Below are positions 30,855 to 32,019 of a DNA stretch of 32,019 nt, one piece after another. Every line of letters starts with the position of its first letter. Positions within the stretch are counted from its first letter, which is position 1. A program made the position numbers and the translations under genes. The notes beneath the pieces were generated by a model. The model searched no databases and had not been told where the DNA came from. It was given only the letters and a program-made list of their open reading frames with translations. This DNA comes from Microcystis novacekii Mn_MB_F_20050700_S1 (GTDB lineage: Bacteria; Cyanobacteriota; Cyanobacteriia; Cyanobacteriales; Microcystaceae), in assembly GCA_007096045.1 (NCBI GenBank), contig SFAU01000148.1, positions 1-32,019 on the forward strand. Direction: 5' to 3'.

Positions 30855-31547
30855 ATGATCGAGATTGTGATTGCCATATCTACGGGTGTAGCAGCATTCG
30901 TCGCCACCAACCTCGACGATATACTGATCCTGACGATTCTCTTCAGCCAAACGGGAAAACTCTTCCGTCGTCGCGATATCGTGATCGGTCAGTATATCGG
31001 CTTTATTCTGCTGGTTATTGCCAGTTTAGCGGGATTTTTCGGGTGCTTTCTCATCCCTACCCCATGGATTCGCTATCTAGGCCTCGTTCCTGTGATTCTC
31101 GGCATCGTTTCCCTTCTCAAAGAAGAGGATAAGGAGGAAGAGCCGGAGAATGTCGAAGTGGATCTGGAGGGTGCGAAACATTCCCCCTTCGGTAGTTGGT
31201 TTGACTCGCGCACCTATAGCGTGGCTGCGTTAACCGTCGCCAACGGCAGCGATAATATCGGCATTTACGTTCCCCTGTTTGCCAGTAGTACCGTCACAAG
31301 TTTGATCGTTATCGTCAGCGTGTTTTTGATTCTGGTGGGGGTTTGGTGTGCGATCGCCTACGGGTTGACCAGCGTGCCGACCATCGCCACTATCCTAACC
31401 AGTCAGGGAAGTACCTTCGTTCCTTGTGTCCTGATCAGTTTAGGGATTTTTATCGTCAAAGAAAGTATTTCCCTCGCGTTTTTGTCCCTAGCAATTAGCT
31501 ATCTCTGGGCGATCTTTGACCGCAGTCAGGAACTTGCAAGAAATTGA
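30855..31547 (+). CDS. CadD-family cation exporter, paralogue 2
   Basis: 230 aa with five or six membrane helices. It has TNLDDILILTILFSQTG in helix 1 and NGSDNIGIYVPLFAS in the middle, closer to textbook CadD than paralogue 1. The loop after helix 3 is very acidic (KEEDKEEEPENVEVDLEG), which could gather divalent cations on the inside. A good ribosome site (AAGGAAAAAAACG) precedes the ATG. It closes the plus-strand transport run, 139 bp after the antiporter gene. The ion is not fixed by the sequence; cadmium or other divalent cations are the family guess. Confidence 0.85.
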   Translation: MIEIVIAISTGVAAFVATNLDDILILTILFSQTGKLFRRRDIVIGQYIGFILLVIASLAGFFGCFLIPTPWIRYLGLVPVILGIVSLLKEEDKEEEPENVEVDLEGAKHSPFGSWFDSRTYSVAALTVANGSDNIGIYVPLFASSTVTSLIVIVSVFLILVGVWCAIAYGLTSVPTIATILTSQGSTFVPCVLISLGIFIVKESISLAFLSLAISYLWAIFDRSQELARN

Positions 31548-31586
31548 CATCCTCACCGCCGTAACAGGAATTTCAACCCAGTATAT

Positions 31587-31675
31587 TTAGGGTTTGCTGA
31601 AAAAGTTTGTTGGTGGGGTCAGGAGTCAGGAGTCAGTATTTTAAAAGGGTTTTACCATTATTCAGCAAACCCTAG
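31587..31675. mobile_element. small 89-bp MITE-like element with 14-bp ends
   Basis: TTAGGGTTTGCTGA (31587-31600) and TCAGCAAACCCTAG (31662-31675) are inverted repeats matching at 13 of 14 bases, with TA at each outer end. The centre is GGAGTCAGGAGTCAG and a TTTTACCATTA stretch without coding potential. The ends are the same family as R1 to R4, so it is a short relative. Confidence 0.7.
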
Positions 31676-31806
31676 GTAATTGACCCCCTCAAAATCGGTA
31701 AAACCCCACACCCGTTCGACAAAAGCTCACGCCGAAGTCTCACGCCGAAGTCTCGCCGAACGTCCGGAGTCTCACGGCCGAAGCCTGCCACCAGGAAAAA
31801 CTTTTT
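31676..31806 (-). repeat. fragment of the dispersed repeat (copy R5) interrupted by an IS
   Basis: It continues with GGTAATTGACCCCCTCAAAA, CGGTAAAACCCCACACCC, tandem CGCCGAAGTCTCA units and CCAGGAAAAACTTTTTG, in the same order as R3. Where R3 goes on to CCGCATACCCTA, this copy changes abruptly to GGCTCTTCGTTACTC, the end of the ISL3-like element. Confidence 0.65.
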
Positions 31807-32019
31807 GGCTCTTCGTTACTCTTTATGCTAAATCAACATACAAGATGCCAAGATAACATACTTCTAACCCAAAAATTTCGAAAGTTTCTCAAGCCATAGC
31901 CTCTCCGTTTTATTAGTTTAAGTTTATTGTTGATTCCCTCGACCACCCCATTCGTTGTCCTTCGCTCGAAATAACTAATGATTTCTCCAAACCAGTTTCG
32001 GATTGTTTGACAACTCTTG
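31807..32019 (-). mobile_element. ISL3-family insertion sequence, right end (cut by window edge)
   Basis: Begins GGCTCTTCGTTACTC, resembling the GGCTCTT ends remembered for ISL3-type elements, and holds the transposase 3' end. It breaks the dispersed repeat R5. The other end lies outside the window, so intactness is unknown. Confidence 0.6.
31833..32019 (-). CDS. ISL3-family transposase, C-terminal part
   Basis: 61 residues to the stop TGA (31835-31833). The text TIRNWFGEIISYF, then RRTTNGVVEGINNKLKLIKR and RGYGLRNFRNFWVRSM, is the typical end of ISL3 transposases. TNG(V)VEG holds the last acidic residue of the DDE catalytic triad, followed by the NNKxKxIKRxxYGxRNFxNF block. The reading frame is clean to the window edge. 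There is no sign of a frameshift in the visible part. Confidence 0.85.
   Translation of the reverse strand, partial: KSCQTIRNWFGEIISYFERRTTNGVVEGINNKLKLIKRRGYGLRNFRNFWVRSMLSWHLVC

Overview
The window looks like a bloom-forming, repeat-rich cyanobacterium, most likely Microcystis or a close relative. The evidence is the cyanobacterial nitrate regulator pair NtcB/CnaT behind a textbook NtcA promoter, a SigC-type group 2 sigma factor, scattered HIP1 octamers (GCGATCGC, for example at 3753, 6109, 7623, 17932 and 31350), heptanucleotide repeat arrays, and many copies of short mobile repeats and IS fragments. The genus is an inference from gene style and repeat load; no marker gene fixes it.

Layout. 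(1) 1-294: the 5' part of an ISAs1-type transposase gene running off the left edge. (2) 895-2367, minus: a membrane-anchored Ser/Thr kinase with a Pro/Ser-rich tail. (3) 2755-6630, plus: a nitrogen-control block with an NtcA-type promoter, ntcB (LysR activator), a cnaT-like gene (TrpD fold without the usual PRPP loop) and a sigC-like sigma factor. Copies of a roughly 200-bp repeat with TTAGGGTTGGCTGA-type ends sit between these genes. (4) 6935-21637, minus: a 14.7-kb six-gene cluster with no signal peptides, coding for a 1463-aa protein with a LamG-like insert, a 64-aa protein, two paralogous fibre-like proteins (one with a peptidase S74 self-cleaving chaperone domain), a DUF6603-like 1008-aa protein and a 628-aa protein. 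This is the best candidate for an undescribed system. (5) 21638-22373: a gene-free stretch with phased T-tracts and a small inverted-repeat element. (6) 22374-31547: an ion-transport island with a membrane-tethered SsuA/TauA-like binding protein (minus), then on the plus strand CadD-like transporter 1, a sulfate-binding lipoprotein, a PstS-like lipoprotein lacking several phosphate-contact residues, PstC, PstA, PstB, a Ca2+/H+ antiporter and CadD-like transporter 2. (7) 31587-32019: repeats interrupted by the 3' end of an ISL3-type element.

How the genes may work together. NtcB and CnaT are known in Anabaena as positive factors for the nitrate-assimilation (nir) operon, and the NtcA site here fits that circuit. 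The fibre cluster carries tail-fibre-like repeats and an S74 chaperone but no sheath, tube, baseplate or capsid gene in the window. It may make a surface or particle-borne fibre assembly of unknown purpose. The transport island joins a Pst-type ABC permease to two anion-binding lipoproteins and is bracketed by cation exporters, which suggests linked anion uptake and cation export; the true substrate is open.
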